Positions 6,999 to 13,491 of a stretch of 19,083 nucleotides of DNA are shown piece after piece. The first letter of the stretch is position 1, and each line of letters begins with the position of its first letter. The position numbers and the translations under genes are program-made. The DNA is from Dehalococcoidia bacterium (GTDB taxonomy: Bacteria; Chloroflexota; Dehalococcoidia; Dehalococcoidales; JAUWYK01). The stretch covers positions 1 to 19,083 of the forward strand of contig JAUWYK010000033.1 of the NCBI GenBank assembly GCA_030615865.1. Direction: 5' to 3'. The notes beneath the pieces were generated by a model that saw only the letters and a list, made by a program, of their open reading frames with translations, ran no database searches and was not told the origin of the DNA.

Positions 6999-7629
6999 CA
7001 CTCTTACCTTCTGCCGACCAGCGCTCCAAAATCCGGGCAATATATCTCCAATTCCGTTTGTTAAGGGAAACCGCCTCTTTGATGGCATCTTTAATCCAGG
7101 TTTCAGGGTAGAGTTTCTCTGCGTCACGCAGCTCTTCAGCAATCATCGGGGTTAGCATACCGATGTTCTGTTCATAAAGGGTGAAGAGGTCAGGTTGTTC
7201 CTCGGTTTCAATATAGGTTTGCCTTTCAGTTTTCAGTCCGCTTAAGCTGAGTTCACCACTTTGAATTTTGGCTATAGTCTGTCTATTAGCCACAGTATTG
7301 AGAAAGTAGATATCCTCAGGCACCCCATCCCTGCTTAATACTAGATGAAGGATAGTCCCCCGCTTGGCAGCCATTTCCAGGGCATTATGTAGCACCTCAT
7401 CAAGTGGTCTTGTTGTCTCTCTGAGGCTACTCACCAGGCTCTTATCGCTTAGAAGTTCTCTGTAACTAACAAAACGAGGGTAGCCCCGTTTACGGTAAAG
7501 TGTGCCAAAGATGTGGAGGGTAGTCTTTAGCTCAGTAATATCATTGATTTGTGGCAGCAGCGTGCTGAAGAAAAGATTGGGTAGCGGGGTAAACTGCATC
7601 TTGGCTGGGAAACCCTTAAATTGTTCCAT
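6919..7629 (-). CDS. DnaD-domain replication initiation protein
   Basis: The 236-aa protein has an N-terminal helical and winged-helix-like region (about 10-110). Its C-terminal DnaD/DnaB2 domain (about 150-207) shows the family signature: YEQNIG at 152-157, WIKDAIKEA at 178-186 and NWRYIARILERW at 193-204. In Firmicutes such proteins remodel origin DNA and help recruit the helicase and its loader. A basic tail ([16 protein letters not shown]) follows. Its position between dnaB and the loader gene fits that role. The ATG at 7629 lies in a 75-bp stretch that is a degenerate repeat of the dnaB 3' end. Its own 3' end overlaps the loader gene. Confidence 0.85.
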   Translation of the reverse strand: MEQFKGFPAKMQFTPLPNLFFSTLLPQINDITELKTTLHIFGTLYRKRGYPRFVSYRELLSDKSLVSSLRETTRPLDEVLHNALEMAAKRGTILHLVLSRDGVPEDIYFLNTVANRQTIAKIQSGELSLSGLKTERQTYIETEEQPDLFTLYEQNIGMLTPMIAEELRDAEKLYPETWIKDAIKEAVSLNKRNWRYIARILERWSAEGKSDGTYRRYSKTDPDKYIKGKYGHMVRR

Positions 7630-7776
7630 AATAGACTTACTCTTCTTTAGCTTGATATTCTAGAACTTAGCTATCTGGGATTTGACGGGAAGTTTAAATG
7701 CTTCATAATAGACTTGGCTCTTCATTGGTAATATTGTCGAACTTAGCTAACCAGGGTTTGAACTGTAGCTTAATCT
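7627..7776. repeat. Tandem duplication of the dnaB 3' end (period about 76-77 bp)
   Basis: The segment from 7704 (dnaB stop and last codons) recurs in the dnaB-dnaD spacer from 7627. CATAATAGACTT is at 7704-7715 and 7627-7638, and GAACTTAGCTA at 7739-7749 and 7663-7673. Shared ATATT, GGG and TTTGA blocks lie in order between and after them. The spacer copy is decayed: it has a TAG where dnaB reads GAC, and small indels. In the intact copy an ATG overlaps the dnaB stop (ATGA); the equivalent ATG in the decayed copy is the dnaD start. Confidence 0.75.
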
Positions 7777-9079
7777 CTCCGGTAGGACCATTGCGGTGCT
7801 TGGCAATAATAATATCAGCCAAGCCTCGCGGGTATTCTTTGTCTGGGTGTTCCCGTTCCCATTCATCTTTAGTAAAGTAAACTTCATCCCGGTAGATAAA
7901 CATAACCACATCAGCATCCTGTTCAATGCTACCACTCTCTCGTAGGTCGGAGAGTTGGGGTCTATGTGATGCCCGCCACTCCACAGCTCGGCTGAGCTGT
8001 GAGACAGCTAGCACTGGCACGTTAAGCTCACGAGCTATAGCCTTAAGGGAACGGGAGATGTAGCTAATCTCCTGAACCCGGTTTTCCCCTCTCCCATCCC
8101 CCTGCATCAGCTGCAGGTAGTCAGTAATTATGAGGTTGATGCCGCGCTCGTAGTGGAGCCGGCGAGCTTTACCTCGCATCTCTACTACCCGGAGTTGGGG
8201 GGAATCGTCAATATAGATTGGTGCTTCGGAAAGTCTGCCGATAGCATCCATAATCCGTTTTTCCTCATCTTCGCTGTGAAGACCAAGACGAACCCGTCGT
8301 GAATCGACCCCGGACTCACTGGCTAGCATGCGGAACACCAGTGGCTCGCGTGCCATCTCTAGGCTGAACAGAGCCACGCATGCCTTGTACTCCACAGCAG
8401 CATTTCTGGCGAAAGTAAGGGCTAGGCTGGTTTTGCCCACGCTGGGTCTGCCGGCGACGATAATCAGGTCAGAGGGCTGAAATCCGCCGAGGAATTCATC
8501 CAGACCAGTAAAACCTGATAGCACATAGGGCATTGGCTCTGGGTAGCCTTCCACTTCCGGGCTGGGAATAGTCTCAAAATACTTGTCCAGCACCTGGCGG
8601 ATGGGGATGAAGTCTCGGGGGCCCTGGCCACCACGCAGTCTAAATAGGACGTCCTCTGCCCTATTTAGGCTGGCATCAACGTCCGGGTCAGCCTCGTAAC
8701 CAATAGTAGCAATCTGACCAGCGGCATTAATCAGGTGGCGCATCACCGATAAGCGATAAACAATTTGGGCATAGTGCTCAATATCAAGCGGAGTAGGGCA
8801 ATTGGCAATTAGGTGACTTAAATAGGCAGCACCGCCACATGATTCCAGTCTTTTCTTTCGGTCTAGCTCTTGAGCTACCGTGATTTGGTTTATGGCAACA
8901 TCTGGCTGCTGGTAAAGCGATAGGCATGCCCCATAAATCCATTGATTTTGCTCGTGGTAGAAGTCTGGCTGCTGAAGCAAGGTAGCAATTTTATAGATTG
9001 TTGTGCCGTCTATCAGTAGTGAGCCGATTACTGCTTCCTCAGCATCAATATCATGCGGCGGTAGTTTTTCGCCATTCAT
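7703..9079 (-). CDS. dnaB: Replicative DNA helicase DnaB
   Basis: This is the hexameric 5'-3' helicase at the replication fork. The 458-aa protein has the N-terminal domain (about 8-110, starting PPHDIDAEEAVIGSLL) and a linker. The RecA-like domain opens with TGLDEFLGGF and carries Walker A GRPSVGKTS at 210-218, FSLEM at 238-242, Walker B IITDYLQL at 317-324, LAVSQLSR at 357-364 and DLRESGSIEQDAD at 378-390. The length is normal and no intein is present, though DnaB often carries one. It starts 4 bp after rplI, a widely conserved pair. A GAGGAG about 13 nt upstream, inside the last rplI codons, is the likely ribosome binding site. Confidence 0.97.
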   Translation of the reverse strand: MNGEKLPPHDIDAEEAVIGSLLIDGTTIYKIATLLQQPDFYHEQNQWIYGACLSLYQQPDVAINQITVAQELDRKKRLESCGGAAYLSHLIANCPTPLDIEHYAQIVYRLSVMRHLINAAGQIATIGYEADPDVDASLNRAEDVLFRLRGGQGPRDFIPIRQVLDKYFETIPSPEVEGYPEPMPYVLSGFTGLDEFLGGFQPSDLIIVAGRPSVGKTSLALTFARNAAVEYKACVALFSLEMAREPLVFRMLASESGVDSRRVRLGLHSEDEEKRIMDAIGRLSEAPIYIDDSPQLRVVEMRGKARRLHYERGINLIITDYLQLMQGDGRGENRVQEISYISRSLKAIARELNVPVLAVSQLSRAVEWRASHRPQLSDLRESGSIEQDADVVMFIYRDEVYFTKDEWEREHPDKEYPRGLADIIIAKHRNGPTGEIKLQFKPWLAKFDNITNEEPSLL

Positions 9080-9083
9080 TCTT

Positions 9084-9749
9084 CTAGGTCTTCTCCTCTT
9101 TCTTCGGAGTCTTCTTCTTTTCCTTCGGAGTCTTCTTCTTTTCCTTCGGAGTCTTCTTCTCTTTCTCCGGGGTCTTCTTCTCTTTCTCCGGGGTCTTCTT
9201 CTTTTCCTTCGGAGTCTTCTTCTCTTTCTCCGGAGTCTTCTTCTTTTCCTTCGGAGTCTTCTCCTCTTTCTTCAGAGTCTTCTTCTTTTTCTCCGGGGTC
9301 GTCTCCTCTTCAGTCACGGTAACCTTTATTTTGGGTATAATATCCTTAGCTAGTCTGACGGCTATTTCATAGCTACCGAGTTGACGGATAGGCTCAGCTA
9401 GCTCTATCTTCCTTTTGTCAACAACTAACCCGGCGGTGCTCTCCAGCTCACCAGCAATATCGGCATTGGTAATTGAACCATACAGGCGGTCCTTGGCTCC
9501 GACTCGAGCTTTCAGGTTAACCTCCCTACCCTCTAGCTGGTTAGCCAGCTCAACTAGTTCAGTTTCAATTTGGGCTTGGTCACTGGTTTTTATTTGGTGT
9601 TGTGCTTTTATTACGCTGCTAGCTGAAGAACTGGCGAGTAAGGCTAGCTTTTTGGGGAAAAGAAAGTTCCTGCCATAGCCATTAGCTACTTCTTTTATCT
9701 CACCGGCTTGAGCCACATTGGGTACATCTTGCAAGAAAATGACCTTCAT
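9084..9749 (-). CDS. rplI: Ribosomal protein L9 with a repeat tail
   Basis: Residues 1-148 are a complete L9. The N-terminal domain is [18 protein letters not shown] with [14 protein letters not shown]. The linking helix is rich in Glu and Gln, and the C-terminal domain (about 78-148) includes [12 protein letters not shown]9 binds 23S rRNA near the L1 stalk, and its C-terminal lobe projects from the ribosome. The normal protein ends near residue 148. Here a further 71 residues follow, made of ten lysine-rich heptads (151-220) and a final Thr. The start ATG has AAGGGGAAATT upstream and TATAAT at 9768-9773. rplI-dnaB order is conserved in bacteria; rpsF, ssb and rpsR, often upstream, are absent here. 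Confidence 0.95.
   Translation of the reverse strand: MKVIFLQDVPNVAQAGEIKEVANGYGRNFLFPKKLALLASSSASSVIKAQHQIKTSDQAQIETELVELANQLEGREVNLKARVGAKDRLYGSITNADIAGELESTAGLVVDKRKIELAEPIRQLGSYEIAVRLAKDIIPKIKVTVTEEETTPEKKKKTLKKEEKTPKEKKKTPEKEKKTPKEKKKTPEKEKKTPEKEKKTPKEKKKTPKEKKKTPKKEEKT
9090..9299 (-). repeat. Ten 21-bp in-frame repeats coding the L9 tail
   Basis: Ten 21-bp units, each coding for T(P/L) followed by five Lys/Glu residues, make up residues 151-220 of L9. Variants are TPKEKKK (four), TPEKEKK (three), [14 protein letters not shown] and TPKKEEK. By count the block has 35 Lys and 15 Glu. The period divides by three, so gain or loss of a unit keeps the frame. Confidence 0.95.
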
Positions 9750-9767
9750 AATTTCCCCTTACTTATA

Positions 9768-9796
9768 ATTATACTTCACCCGGCGGTGAAGTGGAA
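9768..9796 (-). promoter_or_regulatory. rplI promoter with a 20-bp dyad in its spacer
   Basis: On the minus strand TATAAT (9768-9773) precedes rplI by about 20 bp. A perfect 8-bp inverted repeat, ACTTCACC/GGTGAAGT around CGGC (9773-9792), fills the space upstream. The -35 at 17-bp spacing would be a weak TTCCAC (9791-9796). The dyad position suits an operator. Confidence 0.45.
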
Positions 9797-9821
9797 GGTT
9801 AATTTGGATATTTTTTAGCAA

Positions 9822-9848
9822 CCTCACCCCCTTTATCCCCCTCTCCTT
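9822..9848. repeat. Second copy of the dispersed repeat segment
   Basis: This 27-nt segment is the reverse complement of 442-468 with one mismatch. It is followed by AAGGAGGAGG, which restores most of the hairpin, with CTCTCCTT pairing to AAGGAG. It lies in the 127-bp gap between rplI and the 98-aa membrane protein gene. No T-run follows it on either strand, so a terminator role is not supported. Confidence 0.7.
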
Positions 9849-9876
9849 ATCAAGGAGGAGGAGGTTTTGAAGGGCG

Positions 9877-10173
9877 CTATCTTTTTATCCATTTGTAACT
9901 TAACTGAACTAACAAACCAACTAAACCCCAGAATATTATGGAAACAGGAACATATACTTGGTTAATTCGTAAAATCCAAGGTATTGTGTAATGAGCATGG
10001 GGCGAGCTCGGGTCTCCGAGATAACGAATTGCCAGACCGTAAGTCCCATCACCGAGAATTACTCCAGGAATATTGAGGGGGAATATCATGTCTGAAATTC
10101 CATCCCACCAAACACTTAAAACGCCTACTACCAGTCCGTATATTAGAAAACCGGTAAGAATTCTTACTTTCAT
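9877..10173 (-). CDS. 98-aa membrane protein, unknown function
   Basis: The protein has two predicted membrane helices, about residues 4-22 (ILTGFLIYGLVVGVLSVW) and 73-92 (VYVPVSIIFWGLVGLLVQLS). They flank a 50-residue loop with conserved-looking Gly, Pro and His residues (GDGTYGLAIRYLGD, PHAHYTIP). It ends with a basic KWIKR, which suggests that the ends face the cytoplasm. Its ATG overlaps the trxB stop by one base (TAATG), so it is translated with trxB and is the last gene of that operon. I recognise no family. The loop has no Cys, so a direct disulfide role is not suggested. Confidence 0.75.
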   Translation of the reverse strand: MKVRILTGFLIYGLVVGVLSVWWDGISDMIFPLNIPGVILGDGTYGLAIRYLGDPSSPHAHYTIPWILRINQVYVPVSIIFWGLVGLLVQLSYKWIKR

Positions 10174-11090
10174 TATTCTGCGATAAACTTTTTAGCATAG
10201 ATAGCAGCGGTGGCGCCGTCTCCGGCAGCAGTTATGGCTTGCCGGGCAGAGTTTTGGCGTATATCACCAGCAGCAAAAATGCCGGGTATTTCTGTCTCCA
10301 TCCTGTCATTGGTGGTAATATAACCAGCAGCATCTAATGTTAAAACACCCTTGAGGTAATCTGTATTGGGCTTAAGCCCGACAGCGATAAAGACTCCGGC
10401 TACATCCAGGGTAGATTCTTTGCCTGTCGTTACTTGACGAAGCTTGAGCCTTTTAACTACATCTTCGCCCTCAATTTCGTCAACTATGCTATCCAACAGG
10501 AATTCTATCTTGGGTTCAGAGTAGGCTTTCTCCTGCAGGATGCGGCTGGCGCGAAGCTGATTACGGCGGTGTATCACTATAACCGTGGAGGCAAACTTGG
10601 CGAGGTGGAGGGCTTCAGTAATAGCGGCGTCGCCGCCACCGACTACTGCTACTGGCTTTTCTTGGAAGAAAGGAGCATCACAGGTAGCACAATAAGATAC
10701 CCCCCTCCCGGTGAGTTTTTCTTCTCCAGGTATGCCCAATTTGCGCCGTTCTGAGCCATTGGCTATAATCACTGCTTTGCCAGTAAAGTTGCCTTTAGTG
10801 GTCTTTACCACTTTTTGCTCCCCTTTAAGCTCAATGCCAGTAGCCTCAGCCAGTAAGGTTTTTAGCCCATATTTTGTCGCCTGCTGGTGCATTAATTGAC
10901 CGAGCTCAAGACCGGAAATACCTTCAGCAAAGCCGGGGTAGTTCTCTACCAGCTCGGCATCTGTTATCTGACCGCCGACCAGCCCCTTTTCTAAAAGGAG
11001 GCTATTGAGCCTGGCTCTTGAAGTGTAAAGCCCGGCGCTAAGCCCAGCCGGACCTCCGCCAATAATAATTACCTCATATTCCTTGTTCAT
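10173..11090 (-). CDS. trxB: Thioredoxin-disulfide reductase
   Basis: This flavoprotein reduces thioredoxin with NADPH. The 305-aa protein has FAD-binding GGGPAG at 11-16 and the redox pair CATC (C134, C137). The second nucleotide-binding fold has GGGDAA at 151-156 and an NADPH-type HRRNQLRAS motif at 174-182. The FAD-closing motif GIFAAGDIR lies at 270-278. Length and motif order are canonical for the low-molecular-weight type. It lies 5 bp after trxA, so the enzyme and its substrate are made together. No good ribosome binding site precedes its ATG, which suggests coupling to trxA. Confidence 0.96.
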   Translation of the reverse strand: MNKEYEVIIIGGGPAGLSAGLYTSRARLNSLLLEKGLVGGQITDAELVENYPGFAEGISGLELGQLMHQQATKYGLKTLLAEATGIELKGEQKVVKTTKGNFTGKAVIIANGSERRKLGIPGEEKLTGRGVSYCATCDAPFFQEKPVAVVGGGDAAITEALHLAKFASTVIVIHRRNQLRASRILQEKAYSEPKIEFLLDSIVDEIEGEDVVKRLKLRQVTTGKESTLDVAGVFIAVGLKPNTDYLKGVLTLDAAGYITTNDRMETEIPGIFAAGDIRQNSARQAITAAGDGATAAIYAKKFIAE

Positions 11091-11095
11091 GGTTC

Positions 11096-11422
11096 TTAGT
11101 CAAGGGCAGTATCCAAGTCTCGTTTTAGCTCTGCTTTGGGCTTATAGCCAACTATCTGTGAAGCTGGCTGTCCCTTTTTGAAGACAATGAGGCTGGGAAT
11201 CGCCATTATGCCATATTTGGCAGCAGTCTTTGCATTCTGGTCGACATTCAACTTAGCAATAGTTATCCTACCGGCATACTCCTCAGCCAGCTCTTCCAGT
11301 ACTGGGGCAGCCATAAGGCACGGTCGGCACCACGGTGCCCAGAAGTCAACCAGCACCGGCGTCTCTGATTGTAACACCGTTTGGTCAAAGTTGTTGTCGT
11401 CTACTTCAATTGGTTTACTCAT
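11096..11422 (-). CDS. trxA: Thioredoxin
   Basis: The 108-aa thioredoxin keeps cytoplasmic proteins reduced and is itself reduced by TrxB. The active site is WCRPC (C32, C35), with Arg in place of the usual Gly; the cis-proline follows in MAIPS near residue 75. The length is typical. The ATG at 11422 overlaps the plsX stop (ATGAGTAA) and has AAGGAG 8 nt upstream inside the plsX coding end, so translation is coupled but has its own site. Confidence 0.96.
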   Translation of the reverse strand: MSKPIEVDDNNFDQTVLQSETPVLVDFWAPWCRPCLMAAPVLEELAEEYAGRITIAKLNVDQNAKTAAKYGIMAIPSLIVFKKGQPASQIVGYKPKAELKRDLDTALD

Positions 11423-12401
11423 AGCTTTTCTCCTTAATTATTTGCCAAATACTTTGGTCAACTGTCCGTTTGGCTAAGCCGATGGCATTTTTAATAGCCT
11501 TGGCTTGACTACGACCGTGGGCGATGATGACATTCCCATTTACCCCGAGGAGGCATGCCCCGCCATATTCTTGGTAGTCCACTCGTTTGGCTAATCCTAT
11601 ATCATGGAGAAGAGACCGCCCCTGAAGGTGATAGGCACTGGAAAATAATTGCCCGACTTGTCGCATCGAGCTCAGGAAAGTGTCACTTAAGCCTTCGATA
11701 GTCTTGATTACTATATTGCCGGTGAAGCCATCGGTAACGATTACGTCTGCTTTTCTTTTGGATAAATCTTGGCCTTCTACATTGCCGATAAAGTTTAAAT
11801 TAGCCTTTTGGAGAAGCTTGTGACTTTCTTGAATCAAACGGTTGCCCTTTGTTTCTTCCTCACCATTGCTGAGTAAGCCAACACGTGGCGAGTCGATGCC
11901 GAGAACTCTTTTAGTGTAGATGGTACCCAGTTGGGCAAATTGAAGTAAATAACTTGGTCTGCAATCGGCATTGGCACCAGCGTCAATAAGGAGAGCCGGG
12001 GCAGAGGGGGTGATGCCAAGGATACTACCAAGGGCGGGGCGGGTGATGCCGTCTATCTTTCCCAAGTTGAAGAGGGCAGCGCATACTATTGCCCCGGTGT
12101 TGCCTGCGGAGACAAAGGCTGAGGCAGTGCCATCTCTTACCAGGTTAATGCCGACTACTATTGACGAGTCTTTTTTACTGCGGATTGCTTTGATAGGCGA
12201 CTCGTGAAGCTCAATAACCTGGCTTGCGTCAACGATAGTAAGCCCTGGTTTCTTTGAATAGCGGCTTGCCAGCACATGGAGTATGGATTTCCTGCCCACC
12301 AGAGCAATATCCACTTCATACTCTTGAGCTGCTTTTATTGCTCCCTTAACTATTTCCCGGGGGCCATACTCGCCACCGTTAGCGTCAACGGCAATTATCA
12401 T
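11415..12401 (-). CDS. plsX: Phosphate acyltransferase PlsX
   Basis: PlsX makes acyl phosphate from acyl-ACP, the first committed step of phosphatidic acid synthesis in most bacteria; PlsY then uses the product. The 328-aa protein has the family landmarks: IAVDANGG at the start, SAGNTGA at 98-104, IDAGANADC at 139-147, SNGEEETKGN at 178-187, FIGNVEGQDL at 204-213, VTDGFTGN at 222-229, and a C-terminal YGGACLLGVNG. The ATG has GAGGGAG upstream. No fabH, fabD or acpP gene follows. Instead the gene runs into trxA, an unusual partner. Confidence 0.95.
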   Translation of the reverse strand: MIIAVDANGGEYGPREIVKGAIKAAQEYEVDIALVGRKSILHVLASRYSKKPGLTIVDASQVIELHESPIKAIRSKKDSSIVVGINLVRDGTASAFVSAGNTGAIVCAALFNLGKIDGITRPALGSILGITPSAPALLIDAGANADCRPSYLLQFAQLGTIYTKRVLGIDSPRVGLLSNGEEETKGNRLIQESHKLLQKANLNFIGNVEGQDLSKRKADVIVTDGFTGNIVIKTIEGLSDTFLSSMRQVGQLFSSAYHLQGRSLLHDIGLAKRVDYQEYGGACLLGVNGNVIIAHGRSQAKAIKNAIGLAKRTVDQSIWQIIKEKSYE

Positions 12402-12422
12402 CTACTCCCTCAGTTAGAAATT

Positions 12423-13388
12423 TTAGCTACTTGGGCTTCTCTCCCACAGGTCGCAGCGACCTCCCCACCGGGTAAGGACTTTGCCATTAGATGAGAGCTG
12501 GGTTATCTCGCACGGGTTAGGACAGGCTTTGCATTCGAATGAGGAGGTGTGATACTTTACTTCACTTATGCCAAATCCGTTGAACTTGCTTCCATTGTTA
12601 TTACTTGCCATTTCTTCATGCGCCAGTAAGGCGGCGCCTATTGCTCCCATGACCTCGTGGTGTGGGGGCACAATAACCTCAGTACCCAGCTCTTCCTGGA
12701 GTGCCTTGACTATACCCTGGTTAAAGGCAACCCCACCCTGAAATACTATCGGGGGTTGAATATCCTTGCCCAGGCCAACATTATGCAGGTAGTTACGCAC
12801 TAATGCCCGGCACAGACCGTAGATAACATCCTCAGTTTGGTATCCTGTTTGTTGTTTATGGATCATGTCTGATTCGGCAAAAACGGTGCATCGCCCGGCA
12901 ATAGGCACCGGCGTTTTACTATTCAGTGCCTGTTGGCTAAACTCCTCTATGCTCATATTGAGCCGCAGCGCCTGGTGGTCAAGGAAGCTGCCGGTGCCAG
13001 CAGCACACACCGTGTTCATGCCAAAGTCGGTCACTATGCCGTGTCTAATAATGATAATCTTACTATCCTGCCCACCAATTTCAATAACGGTTTGTACCTC
13101 AGGGATGTACAGCAGGGCAGCCACAGCATGGCTGGTTATCTCATTCTTGACTAAATCGGCACCAACGATAACCCCAGCCAGGTAGCGGGCGCTACCGGTG
13201 GTAGCCACACCACAAATATTAACATCTTCAGGCAGTTGCTGTTTGATTTGTTTCAGACCCTGCTGCACCATATCAATGGGCTTGCCCTGGGTCAGCAGGT
13301 AAAGGCAGGTAACAAGCTGGTCACTTTTATCCAGCACAGCAAACTTGGTCGTTACTGAGCCAACATCAATACCCAAATAGGCTTCCAT
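12423..13388 (-). CDS. Acyl-CoA dehydratase activase (BadF/HgdC type)
   Basis: This ATP-driven electron donor for 2-hydroxyacyl-CoA dehydratases or benzoyl-CoA-type reductases belongs to the ASKHA fold. The 321-aa protein has GIDVGSVTTKF at 6-16, IGGQDSK at 104-110, NTVCAAGTGSF at 125-135 (C128) and GRCTVFAESDM at 165-175 (C167). C128 and C167 are the expected ligands of the [4Fe-4S] cluster shared by the homodimer. The core ends near residue 258. A tail follows with C286, C289, C293 and C312 (FECKACPNPCEI, GGRCDLW), which I recall as the linker to the DUF2229-type dehydratase-related domain in longer proteins. No dehydratase gene lies in the window. The start has AAGGGGG 4-5 nt upstream. Confidence 0.92.
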   Translation of the reverse strand: MEAYLGIDVGSVTTKFAVLDKSDQLVTCLYLLTQGKPIDMVQQGLKQIKQQLPEDVNICGVATTGSARYLAGVIVGADLVKNEITSHAVAALLYIPEVQTVIEIGGQDSKIIIIRHGIVTDFGMNTVCAAGTGSFLDHQALRLNMSIEEFSQQALNSKTPVPIAGRCTVFAESDMIHKQQTGYQTEDVIYGLCRALVRNYLHNVGLGKDIQPPIVFQGGVAFNQGIVKALQEELGTEVIVPPHHEVMGAIGAALLAHEEMASNNNGSKFNGFGISEVKYHTSSFECKACPNPCEITQLSSNGKVLTRWGGRCDLWERSPSS

Positions 13389-13454
13389 AGACCCCCTTAG
13401 ACCGACTCTGTTTTGGCGTTTAGTTTAGCCAGAGCAAAATGGAAGGCTGATATA

Positions 13455-13483
13455 ATTTTAGGCCAAGGTGCATTGTTTGGCAA
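13455..13483 (-). promoter_or_regulatory. Promoter of the activase-plsX-trxAB operon
   Basis: On the minus strand TTGCCA (13478-13483) and TAAAAT (13455-13460) are separated by exactly 17 bp, about 65 bp before the activase start. No other good promoter is seen before the next four genes, which overlap or lie within about 20 bp of each other. Confidence 0.55.
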
Positions 13484-13491
13484 GTACTTAA

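Noticed and set aside
6998..7142. Longer loader protein starting at 7142
   Set aside because: The added 48 residues are the off-frame reading of dnaD and look non-native; good ribosome binding sites precede 6998 and 6941 instead.
9090..9299. Short regular repeats that could suggest a CRISPR array
   Set aside because: Units are contiguous 21-bp codon repeats without spacers and lie in frame in rplI; no cas genes are present.
9003..9353. Plus-strand ORF of repeated LLLFLR units, like a transmembrane repeat protein
   Set aside because: It is the antisense reading of the lysine-coding 21-bp repeats of rplI and the start of dnaB; it has no ribosome binding site and no family features.
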